Source of the DNA: Clavelina lepadiformis
Lineage: Eukaryota; Chordata; Ascidiacea; Aplousobranchia; Clavelinidae
DNA length: 64,000 nt
Assembly: GCF_947623445.1 (NCBI RefSeq)
Contig: NC_135243.1
Location: 14,324,501-14,388,500 of the forward strand
Direction of reading: 5' to 3'
The translations under genes and the position numbers were made by a program. Below, piece by piece: positions 43,251-55,625 of this stretch. The first letter of the stretch is position 1. The number at the start of each line of letters is the position of its first letter. The notes under the pieces are model-generated. The model was not told the origin of the DNA. It made no database searches and saw nothing but the letters and a program-made list of their open reading frames with translations.

Positions 43251-46200
43251 ACAAGGCACTCTTTAGGACTTTTATAACTAATGTATAGTGCAAATGTTTT
43301 AGTTAAGTTCTTTTAACGATAACGGACAAACCTTTTATTGGTTAACTGTTATACTTTTATTATTTACTTATTAGACTCTAATAGACATTTTGAGAGCCGT
43401 TAGAACTTTTTGCAATGTGAATTAAACATTTGGCACCATATAGTTCACAAGGTACTTTTTAGGACCTATATAACTAATGTATAGTGCAAATGTTTTAGTT
43501 AAGTTCTTTTAACGATTACAGACAAACCTTTTATTGGTTAACTGTTATACTTTTATTATTTACTTATTAGACTCTAATAAACATTTTGAGACCCGTTAAA
43601 GCTTTGTGCAATTTGAATTAAACATTTGGCACCATATAGTTCACAAGGCACTTTTTAGGACCTATATAACTATTGTATAGTGCAAATGTTTTAGTTAAGT
43701 TGTTTTAACGATAACAGACAAGCCTTTTATTGGTTAACTGTTATACTTTTATTATTTACTTATTAGACTCTAATAAACATTTTGAGACCCGTTAAAACTT
43801 TTTGCAATTTGAATTAAACATTTTGCACCATAGAGTTCACAAGGCACTTTTTAGGACCTATATAACTATTGTATAGTGCAAATGTTTTAGTTAAGTTCTT
43901 TTAACGATAACAGACAAACCTTTTATTGGTTAACTGTTATACTTTTATAATGTACTTATTAAACTCTAATAGACATTTTGACACCCGTTAAAACTTTTTG
44001 CAATGTGAATTAAACATTTGGCACCATATAGTTCACAAGGTACTTTTTAGGACCTATATAACTAATGTATAGTGCAAATGTTTTAGTTAAGTTCTTTTAA
44101 CGATAACAGACAAACCTTTTATTGGTTAACTGTTATACTGTTATTATTTACCTTTTAGACTCTAATAAACAATTTGAGACCCATCAGAACGTTTTGCAAT
44201 GTGAATTAAACATTTGGCACCAAATAGTTCACAAGGCACTCTTTAGGACTTTTATAACTAATGTATAGTGCAAATGTTTTAGTTAAGTTCTTTTAACGAT
44301 AACGGACAAACCTTTTATTGGTTAACTGTTATACTTTTATTATTTACTTATTAGACTCTAATAGACATTTTGAGAGCCGTTAGAACTTTTTGCAATGTGA
44401 ATTAAACATTTGGCACCATATAGTTCACAAGGTACTTTTTAGGACCTATATAACTAATGTATAGTGCAAATGTTTTAGTTAAGTTCTTTTAACGATTACA
44501 GACAAACCTTTTATTGGTTAACTGTTATACTTTTATTATTTACTTATTAGACTCTAATAAACATTTTGAGACCCGTTAAAGCTTTGTGCAATTTGAATTA
44601 AACATTTGGCACCATATAGTTCACAAGGCACTTTTTAGGACCTATATAACTATTGTATAGTGCAAATGTTTTAGTTAAGTTCTTTTAACGATAACAGACA
44701 AACCTTTTATTGGTTAACTGTTATACTTTTATTATTTACTTATTAGACTCTAATAAACATTTTGAGACCCGTTAAAACTTTTTGCAATTTGAATTAAACA
44801 TTTTGCACCATAGAGTTCTCAAGGCACTTTTTAGGACCTATATAACTATTGTATAGTGCAAATGTTTTAGTTAAGTTCTTTTAACGATAACAGACAAACC
44901 TTTAATTGGTTAACTGTTATACTTTTATTATTTACTTATTAAACTCTAATAGACATTTTGACACCCGTTAAAACTTTTTGCAATGTGAATTAAACATTTG
45001 GCACCATATAGTTCACAAGGTACTTTTTAGGACCTATATAACTAATGTATAGTGCAAATGTTTTAGTTAAGTTCTTTTAACGATTACAGGAAAACCTTTT
45101 ATTGGTTAACTGTTATACTTTTATTATTTACTTATTAGACTCTAATAAACATTTTGAGACCCGTTAGAGCTTTTTGCAATTTGAATTAAACATTTGGCAC
45201 CATATAGTTCACAAGGCACTTTTTAGTACCTATATAACTAATGTATAGTGCAAATATTTTAGTTAAGTTATTTTAACGATAACAGACAAACCTTTTATTG
45301 GTTAACTGTTATACTTTTTTTATTTACTTATTAGACTTTAATAAACATTTTGAGACCCGTTAGAACTTTTTGCAATGTGAATTAAACATTTGGCACCATA
45401 TAGTTCACAAGGCACTTTTAAGGACCGATATAACTAATGTATAGTGCAAATGTTTTAGTTAAATTCTTTTAACGATAATAGACAAACCTTTTATTGGTTA
45501 ACTGTTATACTTTCATTATTTACTTATTAGACTCTAATAAACATTTTGAGACCCGTTAGAACTTTTTGCAATGTGAATTAAACATTTGGCACCATATAGT
45601 TCACAAGGCAGTTTTTAGGACCGATATAACTAATGTATAGTGCAAATGTTTTAGTTAAGTTCTTTTAACGATTACAGACAAACCTTTTATTGGTTAACTG
45701 TTATACTTTTATCATTTACTTATTACAATGGAGTAAACATTTTGAAACCCAATAGAACGTTTTGGATTTTGAATTAAACATTTGGCACCATATAGTTCAC
45801 AAGGCACTTTTTAGGACCTTTATGACTAATGTATAGTGCAAATGTTTTAGTTAAATTCTTTTAACGATAACAGACAAACCTTTTATTGGTTAACTGTTAT
45901 ACTGTTATTATTTACCTTTCAGACTCTAATAAACAATTTGAGACCCATTAGAACGTTTTGCAATGTGAATTAAACATTTGGCACCAAATAGTTCACAAGG
46001 CACTCTTTAGGACTTTTATAACTAATGTATAGTGCAAATGTTTTAGTTAAGTTCTTTTAACGATAACGGACAAACCTTTTATTGGTTAACTGTTAGACTT
46101 TTATTATTTACTTATTAGACTCTAATAGACATTTTGAGACCCGTTAGAACTTTTTGCAATGTGAATTAAACATTTGGCACCATATACTTCACAAGGCACT

Positions 46201-48050
46201 TTTTAGGACCTATATAACTAATGTATAGTGCAAATGTTTTAGTTAAGTTCTTTTAACGATAACAGACAAACCTTTTGTTGGTTAACTGTTATACTTTTAT
46301 TATTTACATAATGGACTCTAATAAACATTTTGAGACCCGTTAGAACTTTTTGCAATGTGAATTAAACATTTTGCACCATAGAGTTCACAAGGCACTTTTT
46401 AGGACCTTTATAGCTAATGTAAAGTGAAAATGTTTTAGTTAAGTTTTTTTCACGATAACAGACAAACCTTTTTTGGTTAACTGTTATACTTTTATCATTT
46501 ACCTATTAGACTCTAATAAACATTTAGAGATCCTATAGAACTTTTTGCAATGTGAATTAAACATTTGGCACCATATAGTTCCCAAGGCACTTTTTAGTAC
46601 CTATAAAACTAATGTATAGTGCAAATGTTTTAGTTAAGTTCTTTTCACGATAACAGACAAACCTTTTGTTGGTTAACTGTTATACTTTTATCATTTACCT
46701 ATTAGACTCTAATAAACATTTTGAGAACCTATAGAACTTTTTGCAATGTGAATTAAACATTTGGCACCATATAGTTCACAAGGCACTTTTTAGTATCTAT
46801 ATAACTAATGTATAGTGCAAATGTTTTAGTTAAGTTCTTTTAACGATAGCAGACAAACCTTTTTTGGTTAACTGTTATACTTTTATCATTTACCTATTAG
46901 ACTCTAATAAACATTTAGAGATCCTATAGAACTTTTTGCAATGTGAATTAAACATTTGGCACCATATGGTTCACAAGGCACTTTTTAGGACCTATATAAC
47001 TAATGTATAGTGCAAATGTTTTAGTTAAGTTCTTTTAACGATAGCAGACAAACCTTTTTTGGTTAACTGTTATACTTTAATCATTTACCTATTAGACTCT
47101 AATAAACATTTAGAGATCCTATAGAACTTTTTGCAATTTGAATTAAACATTTGGCACCATATAGTTCACAAGGCACTTTTTAGTACCTATATAACTAATG
47201 TATAGTGCAAATGTTTTAGTTAAGTTCTTTTCACGATAACAGACAAACCTTTTGTTGGTTAACTGTTAAACTTTTATTACTTATTAGACTTTAATAAATA
47301 TTTTGAGACCCGATAAAACTTTTTGCAATGTGAATTATACATTTGGCACCATATAGTTCACAAGGCGCTTTTTAGGACCTATATAACTAATGTATAGTGC
47401 AAATGTTTTAGTTAAGTTCTTTTAACGATAACAGAGAAACCTTTTATAGGTTAACTGTTATACTTTTATTATTTACTTATTGGATTCTAATAAACATTTT
47501 GAGACCAGTTAGAACATTTTGCAATTTGAATTAAACATTTGGTACCATATAGTTCACAAGGCACTTTTTAGGACCTATATAACTAATGTATAGTGCAAAT
47601 GTTTTAGTTAAGTTATTTTAACGATAACAGACAAACCTTTTATTGGTTAACTGTTATACTTTTATTGAATTGTTTACTCATTAGACTCTAATATACATTT
47701 TGACACCCTATAGCACTTTTTGCAATGTGAATTAAACATTTGGCACCATATAGTTCACAAGGCAATTTATAAGACCTTATAACTAATGTATAGTGCAAAT
47801 GTTTTAGTTAAGTTCTTTTAACGATAACAGACAAACCTTTTATTAGTTAACTGTTATACTTTTATTATTTACTTATTAGACTCTAATAAACATTTTGAGA
47901 CCCTATAAAACTTTTTGCAATGTGAAGTAAACATTTGGCACCATATAGTTCACGAGGCACATTTTTGGACCTATATAACTAATGTATAGTGCAAATGTTT
48001 CAGTTAAGTTATTTTAACGATAACAGACAAACCTTTTATTGGTTAACTGT
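43251..48050. repeat. Satellite superrepeat, version D
   Basis: It is collinear with version C at an offset of 5,093 bp until about 48,050. There C and D pick different monomers: D enters the tandem 14-monomer series, whereas C had returned to a type like that near 15,780. It keeps all three monomers at 44,231-44,818 that A and B have each reduced to two. Confidence 0.75.
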
Positions 48051-51000
48051 TATACTTTTTTTATTTACTTATTAGACTTTAATAAACATTTTGAGACCAG
48101 TTAGAACTTTTTGCAATGTGAATTAAACATTTGGCACCATATAGTTCACAAGGCACTTTTAAGGACCGATATAACTAATGTATAGTGCAAATGTTTTAGT
48201 TAAATTCTTTTAACGATAATAGACAAACCTTTTATTGGTTAACTGTTATACTTTCATTATTTACTTATTAGACTCTAATAAACATTTTGAGACCCGTTAG
48301 AACTTTTTGCAATGTGAATTAAACATTTGGCACCATATAGTTCACAAGGCACTTTTTAGGACCGATATAACTAATGTATAGTGCAAATGTTTTAGTTAAG
48401 TTCTTTTAACGATTACAGACAAACCTTTTATTGGTTAACTGTTATACTTTTATCATTTACTTATTACAATGGAGTAAACATTTTGAAACCCAATAGAACG
48501 TTTTTGATTTTGAATTAAACATTTGGCACCATATAGTTCACAAGGCACTTTTTAGGACCTTTATGACTAATGTATAGTGCAAATGTTTTAGTTAAATTCT
48601 TTTAACGATAACAGACAAACCTTTTATTGGTTAACTGTTATACTGTTATTATTTACCTTTCAGACTCTAATAAACAATTTGAGACCCATTAGAACGTTTT
48701 GCAATGTGAATTAAACATTTGGCACCAAATAGTTCACAAGGCACTCTTTAGGACTTTTATAACTAATGTATAGTGCAAATGTTTTAGTTAAGTTCTTTTA
48801 ACGATAACGGACAAACCTTTTATTGGTTAACTGTTATACTTTTATTATTTACTTATTAGACTCTAATAGACATTTTGAGACCCGTTAGAACTTTTTGCAA
48901 TGTGAATTAAACATTTGGCACCATATACTTCACAAGGCACTTTTTAGGACCTATATAACTAATGTATAGTGCAAATGTTTTAGTTAAGTTCTTTTAACGA
49001 TAACAGACAAACCTTTTTTGGTTAACTGTTATACTTTTATTATTTACATAATGGACTCTAATAAACATTTTGAGACCCGTTAGAACTTTTTGCAATGTGA
49101 ATTAAACATTTTGCACCATAGAGTTCACAAGGCACTTTTTAGGACCTTTATAGCTAATGTAAAGTGAAAATGTTTTAGTTAAGTTTTTTTCACGATAACA
49201 GACAAACCTTTTTTGGTTAACTGTTATACTTTTATCATTTACCTATTAGACTCTAATAAACATTTAGAGATCCTATAGAACTTTTTGCAATGTGAATTAA
49301 ACATTTGGCACCATATAGTTCCCAAGGCACTTTTTAGTACCTATAAAACTAATGTATAGTGCAAATGTTTTAGTTAAGTTCTTTTCACGATAACAGACAA
49401 ACCTTTTGTTGGTTAACTGTTATACTTTTATCATTTACCTATTAGACTCTAATAAACATTTTGAGAACCTATAGAACTTTTTGCAATGTGAATTAAACAT
49501 TTGGCACCATATAGTTCACAAGGCACTTTTTAGTATCTATATAACTAATGTATAGTGCAAATGTTTTAGTTAAGTTCTTTTAACGATAGCAGACAAACCT
49601 TTTTTGGTTAACTGTTATACTTTTATCATTTACCTATTAGACTCTAATAAACATTTAGAGATCCTATAGAACTTTTTGCAATGTGAATTAAACATTTGGC
49701 ACCATATGGTTCACAAGGCACTTTTTAGGACCTATATAACTAATGTATAGTGCAAATGTTTTAGTTAAGTTCTTTTAACGATAGCAGACAAACCTTTTTT
49801 GGTTAACTGTTATACTTTAATCATTTACCTATTAGACTCTAATAAACATTTAGAGATCCTATAGAACTTTTTGCAATTTGAATTAAACATTTGGCACCAT
49901 ATAGTTCACAAGGCACTTTTTAGTACCTATATAACTAATGTATAGTGCAAATGTTTTAGTTAAGTTCTTTTCACGATAACAGACAAACCTTTTGTTGGTT
50001 AACTGTTAAACTTTTATTACTTATTAGACTTTAATAAATATTTTGAGACCCGATAAAACTTTTTGCAATGTGAATTATACATTTGGCACCATATAGTTCA
50101 CAAGGCGCTTTTTAGGACCTATATAACTAATGTATAGTGCAAATGTTTTAGTTAAGTTCTTTTAACGATAACAGAGAAACCTTTTATAGGTTAACTGTTA
50201 TACTTTTATTATTTACTTATTGGATTCTAATAAACATTTTGAGACCAGTTAGAACATTTTGCAATTTGAATTAAACATTTGGTACCATATAGTTCACAAG
50301 GCACTTTTTAGGACCTATATAACTAATGTATAGTGCAAATGTTTTAGTTAAGTTATTTTAACGATAACAGACAAACCTTTTATTGGTTAACTGTTATACT
50401 TTTATTGAATTGTTTACTCATTAGACTCTAATATACATTTTGACACCCTATAGCACTTTTTGCAATGTGAATTAAACATTTGGCACCATATAGTTCACAA
50501 GGCAATTTATAAGACCTTATAACTAATGTATAGTGCAAATGTTTTAGTTAAGTTCTTTTAACGATAACAGACAAACCTTTTATTAGTTAACTGTTATACT
50601 TTTATTATTTACTTATTAGACTCTAATAAACATTTTGAGACCCTATAAAACTTTTTGCAATGTGAAGTAAACATTTGGCACCATATAGTTCACGAGGCAC
50701 ATTTTTGGACCTATATAACTAATGTATAGTGCAAATGTTTCAGTTAAGTTATTTTAACGATAACAGACAAACCTTTTATTGGTTAACTGTTATACTTTTT
50801 TTATTTACTTATTAGACTTTAATAAACATTTTGAGACCAGTTAGAACTTTTTGCAATGTGAATTAAACATTTGGCACCATATAGTTCACAAGGCACTTTT
50901 AAGGACCGATATAACTAATGTATAGTGCAAATGTTTTAGTTAAATTCTTTTAACGATAATAGACAAACCTTTTATTGGTTAACTGTTATACTTTCATTAT

Positions 51001-53490
51001 TTACTTATTAGACTCTAATAAACATTTTGAGACCCGTTAGAGCTTTTTGCAATGTGAATTAAACATTTGGCACCATATAGTTCACAAGGCACTTTTTAGG
51101 ACCGATATAACTAATGTATAGTGCAAATGTTTTAGTTAAGTTCTTTTAACGATTACAGACAAACCTTTTATTGGTTAACTGTTATACTTTTATCATTTAC
51201 TTATTACAATGGAGTAAACATTTTGAAACCCAATAGAACGTTTTGGATTTTGAATTAAACATTTGGCACCATATAGTTCACAAGGCACTTTTTAGGACCT
51301 TTATGACTAATGTATAGTGCAAATGTTTTAGTTAAATTCTTTTAACGATAACAGACAAACCTTTTATTGGTTAACTGTTATACTGTTATTATTTACCTTT
51401 CAGACTCTAATAAACAATTTGAGACCCATTAGAACGTTTTGCAATGTGAATTAAACATTTGGCACCAAATAGTTCACAAGGCACTCTTTAGGACTTTTAT
51501 AACTAATGTATAGTGCAAATGTTTTAGTTAAGTTCTTTTAACGATAACGGACAAACCTTTTATTGGTTAACTGTTATACTTTTATTATTTACTTATTAGA
51601 CTCTAATAGACATTTTGAGACCCGTTAGAACTTTTTGCAATGTGAATTAAACATTTGGCACTATATACTTCACAAGGCACTTTTTAGGACCTATATAACT
51701 AATGTATAGTGCAAATGTTTTAGTTAAGTTCTTTTAACGATAACAGACAAACCTTTTGTTGGTTAACTGTTATACTTTTATTATTTACATAATGGACTCT
51801 AATAAACATTTTGAGACCCGTTAGAACTTTTTGCAATGTGAATTAAACATTTTGCACCATAGAGTTCACAAGGCACTTTTTAGGACCTTTATAGTTAATG
51901 TAAAGTGAAAATGTTTTAGTTAAGTTCTTTTCACGATAACAGACAAACCTTTTTTGGTTAACTGTTATACTTTTATCATTTACCTATTAGACTCTAATAA
52001 ACATTTAGAGATCCTATAGAACTTTTTGCAATGTGAATTAAACATTTGGCACCATATAGTTCCCAAGGCACTTTTTAGTACCTATAAAACTAATGTATAG
52101 TGCAAATGTTTTAGTTAAGTTCTTTTCACGATAACAGACAAACCTTTTGTTGGTTAACTGTTATACTTTTATCATTTACCTATTAGACTCTAATAAACAT
52201 TTTGAGAACCTATAGAACTTTTTGCAATGTGAATTAAACATTTGGCACCATATAGTTCACAAGGCACTTTTTAGTATCTATATAACTAATGTATAGTGCA
52301 AATGTTTTAGTTAAGTTAATTTAACGATAGCAGACAAACCTTTTTTGGTTAACTGTTATACTTTTATCATTTACCTATTAGACTCTAATAAACATTTAGA
52401 GATCCTATAGAACTTTTTGCAATGTGAATTAAACATTTGGCACCATATGGTTCACAAGGCACTTTTTAGGACCTATATAACTAATGTATAGTGCAAATGT
52501 TTTAGTTAAGTTCTTTTAACGATAGCAGACAAACCTTTTTTGGTTAACTGTTATACTTTAATCATTTACCTATTAGACTCTAATAAACATTTAGAGATCC
52601 TATAGAACTTTTTGCAATTTGAATTAAACATTTGGCACCATATAGTTCACAAGGCACTTTTTAGTACCTATATAACTAATGTATAGTGCAAATGTTTTAG
52701 TTAAGTTCTTTTCACGATAACAGACAAACCTTTTGTTGGTTAACTGTTAAACTTTTATTACTTATTAGACTTTAATAAATATTTTGAGACCCGATAAAAC
52801 TTTTTGCAATGTGAATTATACATTTGGCACCATATAGTTCACAAGGCACTTTTTAGGACCTATATAACTAATGTATAGTGCAAATGTTTTAGTTAAGTTC
52901 TTTTAACGATAACAGAGAAACCTTTTAAAGGTTAACTGTTATACTTTTATTATTTACTTATTGGATTCTAATAAACATTTTGAGACCAGTTAGAACATTT
53001 TGCAATTTGAATTAAACATTTGGTACCATATAGTTCACAAGGCACTTTTTAGGACCTATATAACTAATGTATAGTGCAAATGTTTTAGTTAAGTTATTTT
53101 AACGATAACAGACAAACCTTTTATTGGTTAACTGTTATACTTTTATTGAATTGTTTACTCATTAGACTCTAATATACATTTTGACACCCTATAGCACTTT
53201 TTGCAATGTGAATTAAACATTTGGCACCATATAGTTCACAAGGCAATTTATAAGACCTTATAACTAATGTATAGTGCAAATGTTTTAGTTAAGTTCTTTT
53301 AACGATAACAGACAAACCTTTTATTAGTTAACTGTTATACTTTTATTATTTACTTATTAGACTCTAATAAACATTTTGAGACCCTATAAAACTTTTTGCA
53401 ATGTGAATTAAACATTTGGCACCATATAGTTCACGAGGCACATTTTTGGACCTATATAACTAATGTATAGTGCAAATGTTTCAGTTAAGT
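45407..53490. repeat. 14-monomer higher-order repeat, about three tandem copies
   Basis: The signature cacttttaaggaccgata starts blocks at 45,407, 48,148 and 50,888, giving unit lengths of 2,741 and 2,740 bp (14 monomers with small deletions). The cagagaaacc marker at 47,431, 50,171 and 52,912 gives the same spacing. By eye the copies differ at only scattered positions, so this is the most uniform and probably youngest part of the array. The last copy loses register near 53,490. Confidence 0.88.
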
Positions 53491-53887
53491 TCTTTTAACG
53501 ATAACAGACAAACCTTTTATTGGTTAACTGTTATACTGTCATTATTTACTTATTAGACTCTAATAAACATTATGAGACCCGTTAGAACTTTTTGCAGTGT
53601 GAATTAAACATTTGGCACCATATAGTTCACAAGGCACTTTTTAGGACCTTTATAACTAATGTATAGTGCAAATATTTTAGTTAAGTGCTTTTAACGATAA
53701 CAGACAAACCTTTTATTGTTTAACTGTAATACTTTTGTTATTTACTTATTAGACTCTAATAAACATTTTGAGACCCGTTAGAACTTTTTGCAATGTGAAT
53801 TAAACATTTGGCACCATATAGTTCACAAGGCACATTTTAGGAACTATATAACTAATGTATAGTGCAAATGTTTTACTTAAGTTCTTT
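53491..53887. repeat. Diverged edge monomers of the satellite
   Basis: The last two or so monomers carry several changes that are rare or absent elsewhere: actgtcatt, cattatgag, gcagtgtg, aagtgctttt, actgtaatac and ttttacttaag. The final monomer stops after gttcttt at 53,887. Divergence towards an array edge is expected where exchange with other repeats is reduced. Confidence 0.75.
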
Positions 53888-53911
53888 ACCCAACCTGGTA
53901 TGGTCTTAGGC
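53888..53911 (-). pseudogene. 5S rRNA fragment at the satellite junction (5' end only)
   Basis: Only the first 24 or so nucleotides of the gene remain (plus strand acccaacctgg ... cttaggc), and the rest is replaced by satellite. The variants acccaacc and gtcttagg also occur in complete units (near 60,220 and 57,311), so this is an ordinary array member cut by the junction. Confidence 0.9.
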
Positions 53912-54022
53912 AATTTCAAAATAAAGAAAAAGGCTTTTTTAATTCTAATTCCATTGCATAGGAAATTCAAAATCACAAAGAGCTGCTATATATTTAATTG
54001 AATTATACAGCATGAATAAATT

Positions 54023-54140
54023 GCTTACAACACCCGGTATTCACAGGCGGTCACCCATCCAAGTTCAATCCGGGCCCGAGGTTGCTTAACTTCCGAGAAC
54101 GAACGAGATCGGGTATACTCAACCTGGTATGGTAGTAGGC
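54023..54140 (-). rRNA. 5S rRNA, unit 1 (118 bp, diverged)
   Basis: Full length, but with several changes against the array consensus (plus strand): ttcacaggc, aagttcaatccggg, gagaacgaac and gtagtagg. Downstream on the minus strand there is only a TTT run, a weak terminator. It is the first complete unit next to the satellite and one of the more diverged, so it may be a pseudogene. Confidence 0.85.
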
Positions 54141-54251
54141 GATTTCAAAAGAAAGAAAATGGCCTTTTCTCTTATAATTCCATTGCATAGGAAATTCAAA
54201 AACGCAAACAGTTGCTATAAATTTGAATGAAATTTACAGCATGACTAAAAT

Positions 54252-54369
54252 GCTTACAACACCCGGTATTCCCAGGCGGTCACCCATCCAAGTACTATGC
54301 GGGCCCGAGGTTGCTTAACTTCCAAGATCGAACGAGATCGGGTATACTCAACCTGGTATGGTAGTAGGC
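54252..54369 (-). rRNA. 5S rRNA, unit 2
   Basis: 118 bp. Differences on the plus strand are actatgcggg, ccaagatcg, gggtatac and gtagtagg. The last is shared only with unit 1, which suggests these two neighbours share recent ancestry. The TTTT terminator is present. Confidence 0.87.
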
Positions 54370-54480
54370 GATTTCAAAAGAAAGAAAATGGCATTTTCAC
54401 TTATAATTCCATTGCATATTAAATTTAAAAACAGAAACAGTTGCTATATATTTAATTGAAACATACAGCTTGATTAAACT

Positions 54481-54598
54481 GCTTACAATACCCGGTAATC
54501 TTAGGCGGTCAACCATCCAAGTACTAACCGGGCCCGAGGTTGCTTAACTTCCGAGATCGAACGAGATCGGGTCTACTCAACCTGGTATGGTCGTAGGC
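54481..54598 (-). rRNA. 5S rRNA, unit 3
   Basis: 118 bp. It has changes in the 3' third of the RNA (aataccc, ggtaatctta, ggtcaacc), one of them in the C-box region. The flank reads ttaaactgc, so only TTT follows the gene. Confidence 0.86.
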
Positions 54599-54710
54599 AA
54601 TTTCAAAAGAAAGAAAATGGCATTTTCAATTATAATAAATCGATGGCATAGAAATTCAAAAAGCAAACAGTTGCTATAAAATTGATTAAAATATACACCT
54701 TGACTAAAAT

Positions 54711-54828
54711 GCTGACAACACCCGGTTTTCCCAGGCGGTCACCCATCCGAGTACTAACCGGGCCCGAGGTTGCTTAACTTCCGAAATCGAACGAGATCAG
54801 GTCTGCTCAACCTGGTATGGTCGTAGGC
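54711..54828 (-). rRNA. 5S rRNA, unit 4
   Basis: 118 bp. The 3' end is altered (gctgac for gcttac). It also has ggttttccc, atccgagt, gaaatcg and the atcaggtctgct variant shared with units 9, 19, 26, 30, 35, 39 and 40. Confidence 0.86.
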
Positions 54829-54939
54829 ATTTTTAAAACAAAAAAAATGGCTATTACAATTATAATTCGATTGCAAAAGAAATTCAAAATCACAAACAGT
54901 TGCTATAAAATTAATTGAAATATACAGCATTACTAAAAT

Positions 54940-55057
54940 GCTTACAACACCCGGTATTCCCAGGTGGGCACCCATCCAAGTACTAACCGGGCCCGAGGTT
55001 GCTTAACTTCCGAGATCGAACGAGATCGGGTCTACTCAACCTGGTCTGGTCGTTGGT
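54940..55057 (-). rRNA. 5S rRNA, unit 5
   Basis: 118 bp. Changes are caggtgggcaccc in the C-box region and ctggtctggtcgttggt at the 5' end, which weakens helix I further. Confidence 0.86.
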
Positions 55058-55168
55058 GATTTCAAAAGAAAGAAAATGGCTTTTTTTATTATAATTCGTT
55101 TGCATACGAAATTCAAAAACACAAACAGTTGCTATATATTTAATTGAAATATACAGCATGACTTAATT

Positions 55169-55286
55169 GCTTACAACACCCGGTATTCCCAGGCGGTCAA
55201 CCATCCAAGTACTAAAAGGGCCCGAGGTGACTTAACTTTCGAGATCGAACCAGATCGGGTCTGTTCAAGCTGGTATGGTCGTAGGC
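55169..55286 (-). rRNA. 5S rRNA, unit 6 (diverged)
   Basis: 118 bp with about ten differences, including ctaaaaggg, ggtgactta, tttcgag, accagatc and tctgttcaagctgg. Several fall in helix II and the internal promoter, and only TTT follows the gene. It is probably non-functional. Confidence 0.83.
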
Positions 55287-55396
55287 AATTTCAAAAGAAA
55301 GAAACGGCCTTTTGAATTTTAAATCGATTGCATAGGAAATTCAAAAACACAAACAGTTGCTATATATTTAATTGAAATATACAGCATGACTAAATT

Positions 55397-55514
55397 GCTT
55401 ACAACACCCGGCATTCCCAGACGGTCACCTATCCAAGTACTAAACGGGCCCGAGATTGCTTAACTTCCGAGATCGAACGAGATCGGGTCTACTCAACCTG
55501 GTATGGTCGTAGGC
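55397..55514 (-). rRNA. 5S rRNA, unit 7
   Basis: 118 bp. Differences are ggcattccc, cagacggtcacct, ctaaacggg and gagattgc. The flank reads taaattgc, giving only TTT downstream. Confidence 0.86.
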
Positions 55515-55625
55515 AATTTCAAATGAAAGAAAATGTCCTTTTCAATTCTAATTGGATTGCATAGAAAATTCAAAAAAGCAAATAGTTGCTATAAATTTGA
55601 TTGAAAGATACAGCATGACTAAAAT

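Larger units (their letters stand above)
1..53887. repeat. 196-bp satellite DNA array (about 275 monomers, head to tail)
   Basis: The block starting acaagg recurs at 1, 197, 393, 589 and so on, giving a 196-bp period. Landmarks in order within each monomer are ggcactttttaggacc, ctatataactaatgtatag, gttaagttcttttaacg, tattggttaactgttatac, gagacccgttag and gaattaaacatttggcacc. All copies run in the same direction, and I saw no inversion and no foreign insertion. Length variants are small: a 2-3 bp loss giving ttttttgg, a 4-bp loss giving attacttattag, and a 5-bp gain giving tattgaattattta. Every frame is full of stops and the period is not a multiple of three, so it is not coding. The whole stretch is gene-free. 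A centromeric or pericentromeric satellite is the natural reading, but that is inference; I do not recognise the family. Confidence 0.97.

Noticed and set aside
1-53887. CRISPR-like or other spaced repeat array
   Set aside because: The whole 196-bp monomer repeats, with no unique spacers of uniform length between short repeats, and the adjacent 5S genes are of animal type.
1-53887. LTR element, DNA transposon or LINE/SINE insertion in the satellite
   Set aside because: Reading through the array, every stretch matches the monomer. I saw no interruption, terminal repeats, target duplication or polyA tail.
1-53887. Telomeric repeats or a CENP-B box
   Set aside because: The ttttaggacc motif resembles part of a telomere unit but is not tandem at 5-7 bp. 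No motif resembling the CENP-B box core is visible in the monomer.
1-53887. TATA-like ctatataac in each monomer as a promoter
   Set aside because: It occurs once per 196 bp in very AT-rich DNA with no gene downstream, so there is nothing to support promoter function.
54754-54975. Open frame of 73 codons on the minus strand
   Set aside because: It starts inside 5S unit 4, or just beyond it, and runs through the spacer into unit 5. Its reading is set by the 5S gene and an AT-rich spacer, and the unit length of about 229 bp is not a multiple of three, so the frame is not kept between units.
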